A DNA stretch of 64,000 nt from Salibacteraceae bacterium (GCA_018401875.1 JAGYJZ010000007.1:62001-126000); one strand, 5' to 3'. Shown: positions 26,344 to 36,476, counted from the stretch's first letter. Notes: generated by a model from the sequence alone, not told the origin. A program made the numbers and translations.

Positions 26344-27690
26344 ATGCCTAAGAACGTTAGAATTCGTAAAGGGGCTGACATCAAATTAGTTGGTGCAGCC
26401 GAGCGAGTAAAAGGAGAAGCCCCTTTTTCATCATCGTTTGCGATAAAACCTACAGATTTTCACGGTTTAACGCCAAAATTGGTTGTGAAAGAAGGAGACG
26501 AAGTCAAAGCTGGCTCCGTACTTTTTTTTAATAAAGACAACGAACACGTTAAATTCACATCTCCCGTAAGCGGTGAAGTAGTGGAAGTTGTTCGCGGAGC
26601 CAAACGAAAAATTCTCGAAGTGAGAATCGTTCCCGATCAAGATCAAAAATTTGAGCAATTCTATGTCAGTGACCTAAGCACTGCTGAAAAAGTAAAGTCG
26701 GTTTTGATGAGCAGTGGCATGTGGGCCATGATCAGACAACGGCCTTACGATGTAATGGCAAATCCTCATCTCAAGCCAAAAGCAATCTTTATTTCAGCGT
26801 TTGACAGTGCTCCGCTCGGGCCAGACTACGATTTTATCCTCCATGGTCAGCAAGAAGCTTTTCAAAAAGGCCTGGATGCTTTGGCATTGCTAACCGATGG
26901 CAAAGTTCATTTGACTACCCGCGGAGGTTCTACTGCTGATGCTACCTTTACTCAAGCCAAAGGCGTTGAGCACAACACCATCACGGGTCCACATCCAGCA
27001 GGAAATGTAGGTATTCAAATTCATCACATCGATCCGATAAACAAAGGCGAAATCGTTTGGACCATTTCGGCTCAAAACGTGGCTTTGATGGGCCGCTTTC
27101 TGTTGACCGGTAAAGTTGACTTGAAGAAAACCATCGCTTTGGCAGGTTCGGAAATAGAGAAGCCAAGGTACTTGACCACTTGGGTGGGCGCATCGATGAA
27201 ATCCATCGTTGAAGGTCAGATGAAGGACGGAGATAACCGCATCATTTCAGGAAATGTTCTTACGGGAGATGCCTCATCACTTGATGGATATTTAGGGTTT
27301 TTCCACGATGTAGTAACAGTGATTCCAGAAGGTAATGAACCTCAATTCATGGGTTGGTTGGCTCCTAATTTCCACAAGTTTTCATTGTCAAGGTCATATT
27401 TTAGCTGGTTAAATCCTGGAAAAAAATACAAACTCAACACCAACATGAATGGGGAAGATAGAGCGTTTGTGGTGACAGGACAGTACGAAGCGGTGTTACC
27501 GATGGATATTTATCCCGTTCAACTGATCAAGTCGATCATGACCAACGATTTAGATAAGATGGAAAATTTGGGAATTTATGAAGTAATTCCTGAAGATTTT
27601 GCGTTGTGCGAGTATGCATGTACGAGTAAGACGAACGTTCAGAGCATTTTGCGCAATGGATTGGACGTGGCAATGAAAGAACTAGGTTAA
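26344..27690 (+). CDS. nqrA: Na+-translocating NADH:quinone reductase subunit A
   Basis: A 448-residue membrane-associated subunit of Na+-NQR, the sodium-pumping entry point of the respiratory chain. It has the RnfC-like barrel-sandwich region at the N-terminus (DFHGLTPKLVVKEGDEVKAG, residues 38-57) and the long NqrA body with ITGPHPAGNVGIQIHHIDP near 218. A late Cys pair, LCEYACTSK, is conserved in the family. Length matches NqrA (about 445). First gene of six in the usual order, with short gaps. Confidence 0.95.
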   Translation: MPKNVRIRKGADIKLVGAAERVKGEAPFSSSFAIKPTDFHGLTPKLVVKEGDEVKAGSVLFFNKDNEHVKFTSPVSGEVVEVVRGAKRKILEVRIVPDQDQKFEQFYVSDLSTAEKVKSVLMSSGMWAMIRQRPYDVMANPHLKPKAIFISAFDSAPLGPDYDFILHGQQEAFQKGLDALALLTDGKVHLTTRGGSTADATFTQAKGVEHNTITGPHPAGNVGIQIHHIDPINKGEIVWTISAQNVALMGRFLLTGKVDLKKTIALAGSEIEKPRYLTTWVGASMKSIVEGQMKDGDNRIISGNVLTGDASSLDGYLGFFHDVVTVIPEGNEPQFMGWLAPNFHKFSLSRSYFSWLNPGKKYKLNTNMNGEDRAFVVTGQYEAVLPMDIYPVQLIKSIMTNDLDKMENLGIYEVIPEDFALCEYACTSKTNVQSILRNGLDVAMKELG

Positions 27691-27706
27691 CAGATATAAA
27701 AGGACT

Positions 27707-28927
27707 ATGCAGTTTTTAAGAAACATATTCGACAACCTTCGCCCAAATTTTGAACAAGGCGGCAAGTTTGAAAAATACTACAAGGGTTTTGAGGCGATGG
27801 AGACATTCGCTTTCACTCCAGGACACACAGCACACAAAGGCGCGCACATCCGAGACGCCATCGATTTGAAGAGAACGATGTTTTTGGTTGTGATTGCTTT
27901 GGTTCCATCATTGTTATTTGGAATGTGGAACACCGGCCACCAATATTACCTTTCAATAGGTGAGCTGACCGGATTGGGCGAAGGCTTTTTAGACAAATTT
28001 ATTTTCGGAGCCATTCGTGTGTTGCCCATCGTGGTAGTGAGTTATGCGGTTGGTTTAGGGATCGAGTTTGCCATCGCCATTAAAAATAACCACTCTGTAA
28101 ATGAGGGCTATTTGGTTTCTGGAATGCTCATTCCGTTGGTTCTTCCCTCTGAAATACCATTGTGGATGGTAGCCGTAGCTACAGCATTTGCAGTAGTGAT
28201 TGGAAAGGAAGTTTTTGGAGGCACAGGAATGAATATTTTGAATCCCGCGCTTACAGCAAGGGCGTTTCTCTTCTTTGCTTACCCAACCAAATTGAGTGGT
28301 AACGCAGTATGGATTCCTCAAGAGTCAGGAATGGCAGGCGTAGATGGTTACACCGGTGAAACACTTCTTTCTCAAGCATACAATGCGCCAGCAGGCAGCA
28401 ACTTCGGCAGCGTAGCTTATGATGCTGCAGGACAGCAGTATGGAAGTCTTGCTGACACACTTTGGGCTTCTTTTTGGGGATGGATTCCCGGTTCAATTGG
28501 TGAAACTTCCGTATTTGCCATATTGTTGGGAGCAGCAATTTTGATCTTTACGGGCATCGGAAGCTGGAGAATCATGCTTTCATTCTTAGTTGGTGGAATA
28601 ACAATGTCGCTCATCTTCAATGCATGGGGCGCCAATGCATTCATGTCTGTTCACCCGTTGCAGCAATTGATGATGGGAAGTTTCATGTTTGGTATGGTGT
28701 TCATGGCAACTGACCCGGTGAGTGCTGCCCAAACAGTGACAGGAAAATGGATTTATGGGTTCCTCGCAGGATTTCTAGGAATCATGATCCGAGTGTTCAA
28801 CCCTGCCTATCCGGAAGGAATCATGATGGCCATTTTGTTTATGAACGTAATGGCTCCATTGATTGATCACTATGTGGTGGAAGCAAACATTAACCGAAGA
28901 TTAAAACGAGCTAAAGTAGCAGCATAA
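27707..28927 (+). CDS. nqrB: Na+-NQR subunit B
   Basis: A 406-residue integral membrane flavoprotein of the NqrB/RnfD family with about ten membrane segments. The covalent FMN site is visible: DGYTGETLL, with acceptor Thr219 at the position of the Vibrio cholerae NqrB flavinylated Thr. Riboflavin and quinone binding are also attributed to this subunit. A purine-rich AAAAGGA sits just ahead of its ATG, unusual in a window where few genes have Shine-Dalgarno-like sites. Follows nqrA by 16 bases. Confidence 0.96.
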   Translation: MQFLRNIFDNLRPNFEQGGKFEKYYKGFEAMETFAFTPGHTAHKGAHIRDAIDLKRTMFLVVIALVPSLLFGMWNTGHQYYLSIGELTGLGEGFLDKFIFGAIRVLPIVVVSYAVGLGIEFAIAIKNNHSVNEGYLVSGMLIPLVLPSEIPLWMVAVATAFAVVIGKEVFGGTGMNILNPALTARAFLFFAYPTKLSGNAVWIPQESGMAGVDGYTGETLLSQAYNAPAGSNFGSVAYDAAGQQYGSLADTLWASFWGWIPGSIGETSVFAILLGAAILIFTGIGSWRIMLSFLVGGITMSLIFNAWGANAFMSVHPLQQLMMGSFMFGMVFMATDPVSAAQTVTGKWIYGFLAGFLGIMIRVFNPAYPEGIMMAILFMNVMAPLIDHYVVEANINRRLKRAKVAA

Positions 28928-28940
28928 TACCTATTTAATC

Positions 28941-29720
28941 ATGGCATTCAATAAAGAATCACAAGGCTTTACTTTTCTTTTCGCAGTCATCATGGTAGTA
29001 GTTGTAGCTACTGTATTGGCCGTGGCAGCAATGGGACTTAAAGGTCCGCAAGACGAGAATATGAAGCAGGAGAAAATGCAAAATGTTCTCGGTTCAATTC
29101 AAGTAGAATCAACGCGCGAAGAAGCAGGAGCTAAGTTTAGCGAATACGTTAAGAAACGCATAATTCTAGACTCAAAGGGTAATGTGTTGAGCGAAATTGA
29201 AGGTTCTGTTAAAACGCTTTCTTTTGATGGCAAGGAGGCCTATGATCAAGACGCGTTTAATATCGACATCAAGAAGCAATACAGAGATAAGTCACTTTCT
29301 GACGAACAAAAGCGATTTCCGCTTTTCATTTGTGAAAAAGATGGCAATCCGTATTATGTAATTCCGTTGGTTGGAACAGGTCTTTGGGGGCCGATTTGGG
29401 GATTCATCGCTTTGGAAGGAGACATGAATACCATTTTCGGTGCAACATTCGACCACAAAACAGAAACTCCTGGTTTGGGCGCTGAAATCAATCAAGGTTG
29501 GTTTGAAGACCCTTTCATTGGCGATAAAATTTTCGATGACGCGGGTAATTTTGTTTCAGTTAAAGTGGTAAAAGGTGGCGCTGATCCTGACGATCAACAC
29601 GGTGTTGACGCCATCACCGGTGGAACAATTACGAGTAACGGAGTTACTTCCATGTTGGAGAACACATTGAAAGTGTACGTGCCTTATTTCAAAAAGAACT
29701 CTGATATCGCATCAATCTAA
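28941..29720 (+). CDS. nqrC: Na+-NQR subunit C
   Basis: A 259-residue subunit with one N-terminal membrane helix (residues 10-33) and a periplasmic FMN-binding domain. The flavinylation site is DAITGGTITSNGV, with acceptor Thr229. GTGLWGPIWGFIAL near 142-155 and HKTETPGLGAEI near 172 are the conserved FMN-domain segments shared with RnfG. Modification is expected to be made by ApbE, encoded after the operon. Confidence 0.95.
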   Translation: MAFNKESQGFTFLFAVIMVVVVATVLAVAAMGLKGPQDENMKQEKMQNVLGSIQVESTREEAGAKFSEYVKKRIILDSKGNVLSEIEGSVKTLSFDGKEAYDQDAFNIDIKKQYRDKSLSDEQKRFPLFICEKDGNPYYVIPLVGTGLWGPIWGFIALEGDMNTIFGATFDHKTETPGLGAEINQGWFEDPFIGDKIFDDAGNFVSVKVVKGGADPDDQHGVDAITGGTITSNGVTSMLENTLKVYVPYFKKNSDIASI

Positions 29721-29726
29721 TTCACT

Positions 29727-30410
29727 ATGAGTACAGAAGTAAAAGAAGCATCTGCAGCAGCAGTAAAAGAACCAAGCGAGCCACTTTTCTCGAAGAAGAA
29801 TAGGTTGCTCCTTACAGATCCTTTGAATGATTCTAACCCTATTACGGTTCAAGTACTGGGAATTTGTTCTGCTCTGGCAATTACAGTTCAAGTAAAGCAA
29901 GCGGTTGTGATGTCACTGTCGGTTTTGGCGGTAATGATTGGCGGTAACTTGATTATCTCATTGCTCAGAAATATTATTCCTAGCCGAATCCGAATCATCG
30001 TTCAATTGGTGGTAGTAGCGTCTTTGGTAATCTTGGTTGACCAAGTGCTAAAAGCGTATGTGTATGATGTAAGCAAAGCGCTGTCAGTATTCGTTGGTCT
30101 GATCATTACCAATTGTATAATCATGGGCCGTCTCGAGGCATTTGCACTGGCAAATAAGCCATGGCCATCTGTGCTCGATGCCATAGGTAACGCGGCAGGA
30201 TATGCGTGGATTTTGATCGCAGTAGCTGTTGTAAGAGAATTACTCGGGTCAGGAACATTACTCGGATTTAAATTAATTCCTGATGCTTTTTTTGAGTTTG
30301 GATACATGAATAATAATATGATGATTCTGCCTCCGATGGCATTGATTACGGTAGGAATAATCATTTGGATTCAGAGAAGTAAGAACACCGCTTTAATTGA
30401 AGAAAACTAA
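29727..30410 (+). CDS. nqrD: Na+-NQR subunit D
   Basis: A 227-residue membrane subunit of the NqrD/RnfE family with about six helices. Two Cys in matching half-channel positions (GICSALAITVQ near 49 and ITNCIIMGRLEAFA near 128) correspond to the residues that, with NqrE, hold an intramembrane iron centre in the known structures. The N-terminus is about 20 residues longer than in Vibrio and starts with a Glu/Ala-rich segment. The gap to nqrC is six bases. Confidence 0.95.
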   Translation: MSTEVKEASAAAVKEPSEPLFSKKNRLLLTDPLNDSNPITVQVLGICSALAITVQVKQAVVMSLSVLAVMIGGNLIISLLRNIIPSRIRIIVQLVVVASLVILVDQVLKAYVYDVSKALSVFVGLIITNCIIMGRLEAFALANKPWPSVLDAIGNAAGYAWILIAVAVVRELLGSGTLLGFKLIPDAFFEFGYMNNNMMILPPMALITVGIIIWIQRSKNTALIEEN

Positions 30411-30416
30411 ACCACC

Positions 30417-31034
30417 ATGTTAGAGTTAGTAAACATATTCGTAAAAGGCATCTTCATTGAAAACATGATTTTTGCCTATTTCCTTGGAATGTGCTCCTAT
30501 TTGGCCGTTTCAAAGACAGTAAAAACCGGTGTAGGTCTTGGTGCAGCTGTAATTTTTGTTTTGGGAATTACAGTGCCCGTAAATTACTTGATCGAGAACT
30601 ACGTGCTGAAAGAAGGCGCATTGTTTTGGTTAGACGATTCTTTCGCGAGCATCGATTTGAGCTTTTTGAGTTTCATTATGTTTATTGCTGTTATTGCATC
30701 GATTGTGCAATTGGTGGAAATGGCAGTTGAGAAATTCGCACCTGCTCTTTACGGAGCATTGGGTATATTCCTTCCATTGATCGCGGTGAACTGTTCGATC
30801 TTGGGCGGTGCGCTTTTCATGCAAGAGCGTCAATATTCATCGATAGCTGAAGCTACTTCATTCGGACTTGGTTCAGGTGTGGGTTGGTTTCTCGCCATCG
30901 TGGCTATTGCGGCCATCCGCGAAAAAATTAAGTATTCAAACGTACCACCAGCACTTAGAGGACTAGGAATCACTTTTATCATCACAGGCTTAATGGGCGT
31001 TGCGTTCATGGCCTTCATGGGAATTGAATTATAA
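30417..31034 (+). CDS. nqrE: Na+-NQR subunit E
   Basis: A 205-residue membrane subunit, homologous to NqrD but inverted in the membrane. It carries the partner Cys of the intramembrane iron site ([11 protein letters not shown] near residue 24 and [16 protein letters not shown] near 124). Length and helix pattern match NqrE/RnfA. It begins six bases after nqrD. Confidence 0.95.
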   Translation: MLELVNIFVKGIFIENMIFAYFLGMCSYLAVSKTVKTGVGLGAAVIFVLGITVPVNYLIENYVLKEGALFWLDDSFASIDLSFLSFIMFIAVIASIVQLVEMAVEKFAPALYGALGIFLPLIAVNCSILGGALFMQERQYSSIAEATSFGLGSGVGWFLAIVAIAAIREKIKYSNVPPALRGLGITFIITGLMGVAFMAFMGIEL

Positions 31035-31043
31035 GCTAAAGAC

Positions 31044-32336
31044 ATGGGAACAACAGTCATAATCAGTATCGTAGTATTCCTTTTTTTCATCTTACTCTTG
31101 GTATCAATGATTTTGTTTGCCAAAGCAAAACTTTCGCCAAGCGGAAAGGTGAAATTGATTATCAATGGAGAGAAAACCATTGAAGTAGAAGCGGGAGGCA
31201 CCGTGCTTTCTACGTTAAGTAACAACAAAATCTTCCTTCCATCAGCATGCGGTGGTGGTGGAACTTGTATCCAATGCAAGTGTCAAGTGCACAGTGGTGG
31301 AGGTTCAATTCTTCCTACAGAAGAGCCCCATTTTTCGCGCAAAGAGATCGCTGAAGATTGGCGTTTGGGTTGTCAAGTAAAAGTGAAGGAGGACATGGAA
31401 ATCCAAATTCCTGAAGAGATTTTTGGAATCAAGAAGTGGGAGGCTACCGTGGTGAGAAACTACAACGTGGCGTCTTTCATCAAGGAATTCGTAGTGGAGA
31501 TTCCAGAAGATATGGACTACCGAGCAGGTGGTTACATCCAAATTGAGATTCCAGCGTGTGAAGTACCTTATTCTGACATAGATATTACTGCACACCCTGA
31601 TGAGCATCCTGGAGAACCTGAGAAATTCAAGAAAGAGTGGGATACGTTTAACCTTTGGCCCTTGGTGATGAAAAACACCGAGACTATTGAGCGCGCCTAC
31701 TCGATGGCCTCTTATCCTGCTGAAGGACGCGAGATCATGCTGAATGTGCGAATCGCGACTCCGCCATGGGACAGAGCAAACAACAAATGGATGGACGTAA
31801 ATCCCGGCATTGCCTCTTCGTATATTTTCGCGTGTAAGAAAGGCGATAAAGTGGTGATTTCTGGTCCTTATGGTGAGTTTTTCATCAAAGATTCAGCTTC
31901 TGAAATGTTGTATATCGGTGGTGGAGCTGGTATGGCTCCCATGCGCAGCCACTTGTATGAATTGTTTAGAACCATTAAAACCGGTCGTAAAGTATCATAT
32001 TGGTATGGCGGTCGTTCAAAGCGTGAATTATTCTACATCGATCATTTCCGTGCACTCGAAAAAGACTACCCAAACTTCAAGTTCTATTTAGTGCTTTCTG
32101 AGCCCTTGCCGGAAGATAATTGGACAGTGAAAGAAGATATGGCTTCTGAAGGTGATGGATTTGTTGGGTTTGTGCACCAAGCTGTGATTGATCAGTACCT
32201 GACCAAGCACGATGCACCCGAAGACATTGAGTTTTATTTCTGTGGTCCACCGATGATGAACCAAGCGGTTTTGAAGATGTGTGACGAATGGGGAGTGCCG
32301 CCAGAAAATGTAGCTTTTGACGATTTTGGTGGATAA
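31044..32336 (+). CDS. nqrF: Na+-NQR subunit F, NADH dehydrogenase component
   Basis: A 430-residue subunit that takes electrons from NADH. One N-terminal membrane helix (4-26), then a [2Fe-2S] ferredoxin domain with Cys69, Cys75, Cys78 and Cys110 ([11 protein letters not shown] ... GC), then FAD- and NADH-binding domains ([34 protein letters not shown]). The C-terminus ends in the conserved VAFDDFGG. Last gene of the operon, followed by an intrinsic terminator. Confidence 0.97.
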   Translation: MGTTVIISIVVFLFFILLLVSMILFAKAKLSPSGKVKLIINGEKTIEVEAGGTVLSTLSNNKIFLPSACGGGGTCIQCKCQVHSGGGSILPTEEPHFSRKEIAEDWRLGCQVKVKEDMEIQIPEEIFGIKKWEATVVRNYNVASFIKEFVVEIPEDMDYRAGGYIQIEIPACEVPYSDIDITAHPDEHPGEPEKFKKEWDTFNLWPLVMKNTETIERAYSMASYPAEGREIMLNVRIATPPWDRANNKWMDVNPGIASSYIFACKKGDKVVISGPYGEFFIKDSASEMLYIGGGAGMAPMRSHLYELFRTIKTGRKVSYWYGGRSKRELFYIDHFRALEKDYPNFKFYLVLSEPLPEDNWTVKEDMASEGDGFVGFVHQAVIDQYLTKHDAPEDIEFYFCGPPMMNQAVLKMCDEWGVPPENVAFDDFGG

Positions 32337-32355
32337 TCATATTAAAAGTAACTTT

Positions 32356-32388
32356 AAATCCCTCTGTGAACGCAGGGGGATTTTTGTT
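32356..32388 (+). terminator. intrinsic terminator after nqrF
   Basis: Stem AAATCCCTCTG with CAGGGGGATTT (one G-T pair), six-base loop, T-rich tail. It separates apbE from the nqr operon. Confidence 0.85.
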
Positions 32389-32426
32389 TTCACGAATAAA
32401 GATCAACACCTATTTCTTTGTATACC

Positions 32427-33530
32427 ATGAAGAGCGCGATCACATTTATTATACCTGTTATCATCACCTCAATTTTAGCCTCATGCAACGCTGAACTCGA
32501 GAAAACTACCTCTGAAGAGTTTAAGCAAACCATCACGGGTGAGGCACAGGGTACCACTTGGCGCATTGTTTACTACGACTTGCAAGAGCGAAATTTTAAG
32601 CCGCAAGTCGATAGTATTTTAAGCCGTATTGATGAATCGGTTTCCACGTATTTACCGAATTCAGTCATTGATCGATGGAATAAATCAGACAGTGGTGCCT
32701 ATATCGATCCTTTGTTTTTTGACTTACTCACACAAAGTTGGGAGGTGTATGAAGCCACCAACGGAGCCTTCGACCCAACGGTGAAGCCATTGGTGTCTTA
32801 TTGGGGTTTTGGCCCCGAGCGCTTTGAACATCCTGAATTGGCAGATCAACAAACGGTTGATAGTTTGCTTCAGTTGGTGAACTTTGACACGCTGCGGATT
32901 GTAAAGAACAAAGGCAGCTTTAGCATGAGCGAATTGGAAGGCTCAATGAAGGAAACCGATAGATTGTTTCTCACAAAACCGATGATGGGTATGCAGCTGG
33001 ATTTTAACGCTATTGGACAAGGATGGAGTGTTGACAAAGTGGTTCAATTTCTCGAATCAAAAGACCTTAAGTTGTTTTTTGTAGAGATTGGCGGAGAAAT
33101 TTCTGTTGGCTACCCCAAACCTGACGGATCGTTGTGGCGGTTTGGCATCGATAAACCAATTGATGAGAATGCTGAACGTGCTCTTCAAGCGGTGATTAAT
33201 TTAAGAAACAAAGGATTGGCTACAAGCGGAAATTACCGCAAGTTTTACGAGCGCGATGGGATACGCTATTCGCATACTATTGACCCAGCTTCGGGTTACC
33301 CGGTCCAACATAACTTGTTGAGCGCTACGGTAGTGAGCAAAAATGCTGGAGCCGCTGATGCCTACGCAACGGCTTTTATGGTCATGGGAATGGATTCAAC
33401 CATCAATTTCCTCAGTAGCAATGCCTACCTCAATAACTACGTCTATTTGATATCATCGGACGAAGAAGGGAAATACGAGACGTTTACAAGCGAGCAAATT
33501 GTACGCGCCATCGAGGTGTTGGAAGAATGA
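32427..33530 (+). CDS. apbE: FAD:protein FMN transferase (ApbE)
   Basis: About 367 residues from the ATG at 32427, a TTG nine bases earlier being the alternative. Lipoprotein signal (TSILASC, Cys20). ApbE cleaves FAD and attaches FMN to Thr, here expected to be in NqrB (Thr219) and NqrC (Thr229). The core motifs are present: EAQGTTWRI (44-52), the Ser/Tyr loop STYLPNS near 74, LDFNAIGQGWSVD near 193, and the metal/catalytic end TIDPASGYPVQHN followed by AGAADAYATAF. Placement after nqrF fits the function, though a terminator lies between. Confidence 0.93.
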   Translation: MKSAITFIIPVIITSILASCNAELEKTTSEEFKQTITGEAQGTTWRIVYYDLQERNFKPQVDSILSRIDESVSTYLPNSVIDRWNKSDSGAYIDPLFFDLLTQSWEVYEATNGAFDPTVKPLVSYWGFGPERFEHPELADQQTVDSLLQLVNFDTLRIVKNKGSFSMSELEGSMKETDRLFLTKPMMGMQLDFNAIGQGWSVDKVVQFLESKDLKLFFVEIGGEISVGYPKPDGSLWRFGIDKPIDENAERALQAVINLRNKGLATSGNYRKFYERDGIRYSHTIDPASGYPVQHNLLSATVVSKNAGAADAYATAFMVMGMDSTINFLSSNAYLNNYVYLISSDEEGKYETFTSEQIVRAIEVLEE

Positions 33531-33643
33531 TTCATGCGCTGCATCGCCTTATTTGAATCTGCAGAGCACTGCGTTGCTGGTGTAACTGCTATTCTAATGG
33601 GTTACGAGCGGTTTCCCCACGCTTTTTAACAGGTAAATATAAA

Positions 33644-33664
33644 AAGCCCCGCATTTGCGGGGCT
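33644..33664 (-). terminator. second hairpin downstream of rplS
   Basis: Stem AAGCCCCGC with GCGGGGCTT, loop of three to four bases. On the minus strand it is followed by TTTTTATATT. It could back up the rplS terminator or, lacking a T-run on the plus strand, act weakly for apbE. Confidence 0.6.
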
Positions 33665-33720
33665 TCCTAAAACCTAATAAAATGAAACTCAACTAACGCT
33701 TGCTAACCGAACAAACGCAC

Positions 33721-33749
33721 AAAAAAAAAGGTCCTTTGGTAAAGACCTT
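33721..33749 (-). terminator. intrinsic terminator after rplS
   Basis: On the minus strand AAGGTC-TTT pairs with AAA-GACCTT (one bulge), triloop, followed by nine T. It lies 25 bases past the rplS stop. Confidence 0.8.
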
Positions 33750-33774
33750 CAAATATTTTAAGATGAAAGACGGA

Positions 33775-34134
33775 TTACTTTCTGTTGTAACGCTCTTTGA
33801 TACGAGCTGCTTTACCTTTTCTATCTCTCAAGTAGAAAATACGTGATCTTCTCACTTTTCCTCGCTTGATCAATTCTACATGGTCGATGAACGGGCTGTT
33901 TGAAGGAAAAATTCTTTCCACTCCAACACCGTTTGACATTTTTCTAACTGTGAACGTTTCTGTAGAACCTTTTCCACGCTTTTGGATGACAACACCTTGA
34001 AAAACCTGGATTCTTTCTTTCGCTCCTTCTTTAATCTTATAGTGTACAGCAACGCTGTCTCCTGCATCAAACTTTGTGAGTTCGTTTTTTGGATTGACTT
34101 CGTTGATGATATCTTGCATTACTACAGTTGCCAT
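33775..34134 (-). CDS. rplS: 50S ribosomal protein L19
   Basis: A 119-residue ribosomal protein at the 30S-50S interface. Signature segments: [16 protein letters not shown] near the start, [32 protein letters not shown] and the basic C-terminus [20 protein letters not shown]. Length is typical. It follows trmD on the same strand, the standard bacterial trmD-rplS order, and has its own promoter box between the two genes. Confidence 0.97.
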   Translation of the reverse strand: MATVVMQDIINEVNPKNELTKFDAGDSVAVHYKIKEGAKERIQVFQGVVIQKRGKGSTETFTVRKMSNGVGVERIFPSNSPFIDHVELIKRGKVRRSRIFYLRDRKGKAARIKERYNRK

Positions 34135-34154
34135 GGCGCATAAAATTTGGGCTG

Positions 34155-34162
34155 CAAAGATA
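34155..34162 (-). promoter_or_regulatory. -7 promoter box for rplS
   Basis: CAAAGATA on the plus strand is TATCTTTG on the minus strand, 20 bases before the rplS ATG in the short trmD-rplS gap, so rplS can be made without trmD. Confidence 0.55.
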
Positions 34163-34176
34163 GAATTTACTTTAAG

Positions 34177-34872
34177 TTAATCTTCTGTTTTATGTTTTTT
34201 ATTCCAAATATCTGGCCTCCGTTCTGAAGTGCGCTTTTCTGCTTGCTCGTGACGCCATTTATCAATGGCTCCAAAATTTCCGCCAAGCAGTATTTCGGGT
34301 ACTTTCAGTCCTTTGTATTCGGCCGGGCGTGTGTAAACTGGAGGTGCTAAAAGATCGTCTTGAAATGAGTCAGACAGGGCAGAGGTTTCATTGTTGAGCA
34401 CACCGGGTATCAATCGAATAATGGCATCTGTGACAACAGCAGCCGCGAGTTCGCCTCCTGACAACACGTAGTCACCAATCGAAATTTCTTTCGTGATTAA
34501 TAATTCACGCACGCGCTCGTCAATGCCCTTGTAGTGTCCGCATAAAATGATGAGGTTTCCCTTTAGCGAAAGACCATTTGCCATCGACTGATTAAACACT
34601 TCGCCATCGGGTGTCATGTAAATTATTTCGTCATACGTTCGTTGTGACTTTAGCTCGTTAATGGCCGCTTCGATCGGTTCAATCATCATTACCATGCCTG
34701 CGCCACCACCAAATTGATAATCGTCAATTTGTCGGTGTTTGCCTTGTCCATATTTCCTGAGGTCGTGAAGGTGAACTTCGGCCAAACCATTGTCTATTGC
34801 TCGTTTCAGTATCGAGTCAGAAAATGGTCCCTGCAATAAACTGGGAAGAGCGGTGATGATGTCGATGCGCAT
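34177..34872 (-). CDS. trmD: tRNA (guanine37-N1)-methyltransferase
   Basis: A 231-residue knotted (SPOUT) methyltransferase that modifies G37 next to the anticodon using S-adenosylmethionine. Conserved segments: [20 protein letters not shown] at the start, [31 protein letters not shown], and the trefoil-knot region [14 protein letters not shown]. The C-terminal [11 protein letters not shown] and [13 protein letters not shown] segments contain tRNA-binding residues. Downstream of an uncharacterised TPR gene, upstream of rplS. Confidence 0.97.
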   Translation of the reverse strand: MRIDIITALPSLLQGPFSDSILKRAIDNGLAEVHLHDLRKYGQGKHRQIDDYQFGGGAGMVMMIEPIEAAINELKSQRTYDEIIYMTPDGEVFNQSMANGLSLKGNLIILCGHYKGIDERVRELLITKEISIGDYVLSGGELAAAVVTDAIIRLIPGVLNNETSALSDSFQDDLLAPPVYTRPAEYKGLKVPEILLGGNFGAIDKWRHEQAEKRTSERRPDIWNKKHKTED

Positions 34873-34880
34873 GTGGGGTG

Positions 34881-35651
34881 CTATTCTTCTTCTTCTTCTT
34901 CAGGCGCAGCAGCATAGAGTTTTTTGTACTGCGCTTTTAGGGCTGTGTTATCAGGCACGAGTTGTCTGCCTAATGTAATTACTTCGAGTGCTTTGCTTTG
35001 CTGTTCGTTGCCAGCCAAGTAGTTGGTGTAGCTGATAAACGATTTGATCAACACTTCATGTGTTACGTCATCTTTTTCGAATGTTCCTTCTTGCTCTTGC
35101 ACCTTCAAACTGTCTAAAGCTTGTGAGATATTTCGTTCGCCTTCGGTAACATTTCGCGCATTGATCATGGCCACTCCGGTAATAAAAGCCACATTAAAAT
35201 CACCAGGCATAACTTTTAGAATGCGGTTGAACTCTGATGAAGCCTTAAAGTAATCTTCATCGTTGAAGTAAAACAGTGCACGGTCTAGGGCTTCTTCTCG
35301 AATCTGATCGATTTGGCGCTTGTTGAGCTTATAGAGCTCGCCATCTTTGTCTTTCTTGCGAAATTTATAGGCGTATTTAAGCGCGTCTTTGATCGGGTCT
35401 TTGAATTCATCGTTAAATGCATCGGGATTCAGGTGTGCTTGATACATGCACAAGGCCATGTACATATATGGTTCAGGTGCGCGTCTGTATTTCTTTTTTC
35501 GTGTGTATGATTCAGCTTTAAACGCGCATTTATCGTAATCTTCCATGGCATAAAGGTCAAATAGCTTTTGGAAGTCGCCACCGGCCACTTGAGCCTCGGT
35601 GGGAAGTGTAAAAAACATGATCATAAGAGTGACCACTATTTTGCTTATCAT
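34881..35651 (-). CDS. exported TPR-like protein, unknown function
   Basis: About 256 residues from the ATG at 35651, chosen because it places the signal peptide ([21 protein letters not shown]) at the N-terminus; a codon nine residues earlier is also in frame. The mature protein is helical with TPR-like units, two of them clear: [21 protein letters not shown] and [20 protein letters not shown] Lys/Arg-rich helix ([15 protein letters not shown]) and a run of Glu at the C-terminus are notable. It lies nine bases before trmD on the same strand, likely co-transcribed. Confidence 0.65.
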   Translation of the reverse strand: MISKIVVTLMIMFFTLPTEAQVAGGDFQKLFDLYAMEDYDKCAFKAESYTRKKKYRRAPEPYMYMALCMYQAHLNPDAFNDEFKDPIKDALKYAYKFRKKDKDGELYKLNKRQIDQIREEALDRALFYFNDEDYFKASSEFNRILKVMPGDFNVAFITGVAMINARNVTEGERNISQALDSLKVQEQEGTFEKDDVTHEVLIKSFISYTNYLAGNEQQSKALEVITLGRQLVPDNTALKAQYKKLYAAAPEEEEEE

Positions 35652-35708
35652 AAAACGATGTTTATCAATTAGAATCATTGAACGAAATATTGCCCGAGAT
35701 TTAGACCT

Positions 35709-36281
35709 TTGAGCGTTAAAAAAGTTGAACGTATGATTAATTCGGGTGCCAAAGTTACACTAGAAGAAACAGAAGAAGGAACGCTGATTTCTATTTTACC
35801 TGAAACTAAACCTTGGCAGACGCTTATACTGGGCGGATGGATGGTGGTTTGGTTGTTTTGTGGTGCGTTTGTGATGCTGGGTGGCTACAAAGAGCTGCAG
35901 GGTGATGGTCGCATATTTCTACTCGTGTTTCTAGCATTTTGGGCCTATTTTCTCTTTTACGCAGGCCGTTCATTGATTTGGAATAAGGCCGGAGCAGAGT
36001 TTATACGGATTACCGCATCAACCCTCGATTACAAAAGAAGTTGGAGCGATTACGGAAGTGTAAAATCGTTTGATTTAGAAACGATCAAAAACTTAGGCGT
36101 TGTGAATTATGACGACAAGGCATTTGCTAAATCATACAACGAAGCCTTCTGGACGATGGGTGGTGAGATGATTGGCTTCGAATACATCGGACGAAAAATA
36201 GCCTTCGGTTTCAAACTCAGTGATAAAGATGCCAAAGCCATTGTCAAGCGAATCGACAAGCCAATGCGAGGGGTGAAATGA
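35709..36281 (+). CDS. uncharacterised membrane protein bordering the repeat island
   Basis: About 190 residues from a TTG at 35709, or 182 from ATG 35733. After a soluble start (KVTLEETEEGTLISILPETKP), two membrane helices follow (about 38-60 and 68-86), then a basic PH-like C-terminal half. This 'TK.W..' plus helical hairpin plus beta domain layout is common in unnamed bacterial PH-like membrane proteins. Its last 52 bases (36231-36282) are duplicated with three mismatches at 39776-39827, on the far side of the lipoprotein island. Confidence 0.6.
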   Translation: MSVKKVERMINSGAKVTLEETEEGTLISILPETKPWQTLILGGWMVVWLFCGAFVMLGGYKELQGDGRIFLLVFLAFWAYFLFYAGRSLIWNKAGAEFIRITASTLDYKRSWSDYGSVKSFDLETIKNLGVVNYDDKAFAKSYNEAFWTMGGEMIGFEYIGRKIAFGFKLSDKDAKAIVKRIDKPMRGVK

Positions 36282-36287
36282 GAGGCT

Positions 36288-36310
36288 TCGTGGTTCGTGG
36301 TTCGTGGTTC
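36288..36310 (+). repeat. 7-bp tandem repeat TCGTGGT
   Basis: Three uninterrupted copies of TCGTGGT just after the stop of the membrane protein, running into the first copy of repeat family C. A degenerate version (GTTCGGGGTTCGTAGTTC) precedes the third family-C copy near 39830. Confidence 0.7.
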
Positions 36311-36346
36311 TTTCGTTCACCTGAGGGTGTCCTCAGTTCATGGTTT
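36306..36346. repeat. repeat family C, copy 1
   Basis: GGTTCTTTCG, then a small hairpin CACC-tgag-GGTG, then a TCAGTTCATGGTTT-like end. The outer parts match copies at 36725 and 39845; the hairpin stem differs. Confidence 0.65.
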
Positions 36347-36454
36347 GCGCGCTGCACGATTTATAATTTGTGATTTAAAATTTATATTTCGTGATTGATC
36401 AATGATAATAGGAGAACAATCCAACCTTGAACTATGAACCTCGATCTTTCGAGT

Positions 36455-36476
36455 CGCTATTGCTGTGAAGTCTTCA
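36455..36476. repeat. repeat family B, copy 1 (short)
   Basis: CGCTATTGCTGTGAAGTCTTCA, the 22-bp core also found at 36879 and 37463. It includes an inverted repeat, TGAA-gtc-TTCA. Confidence 0.7.
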
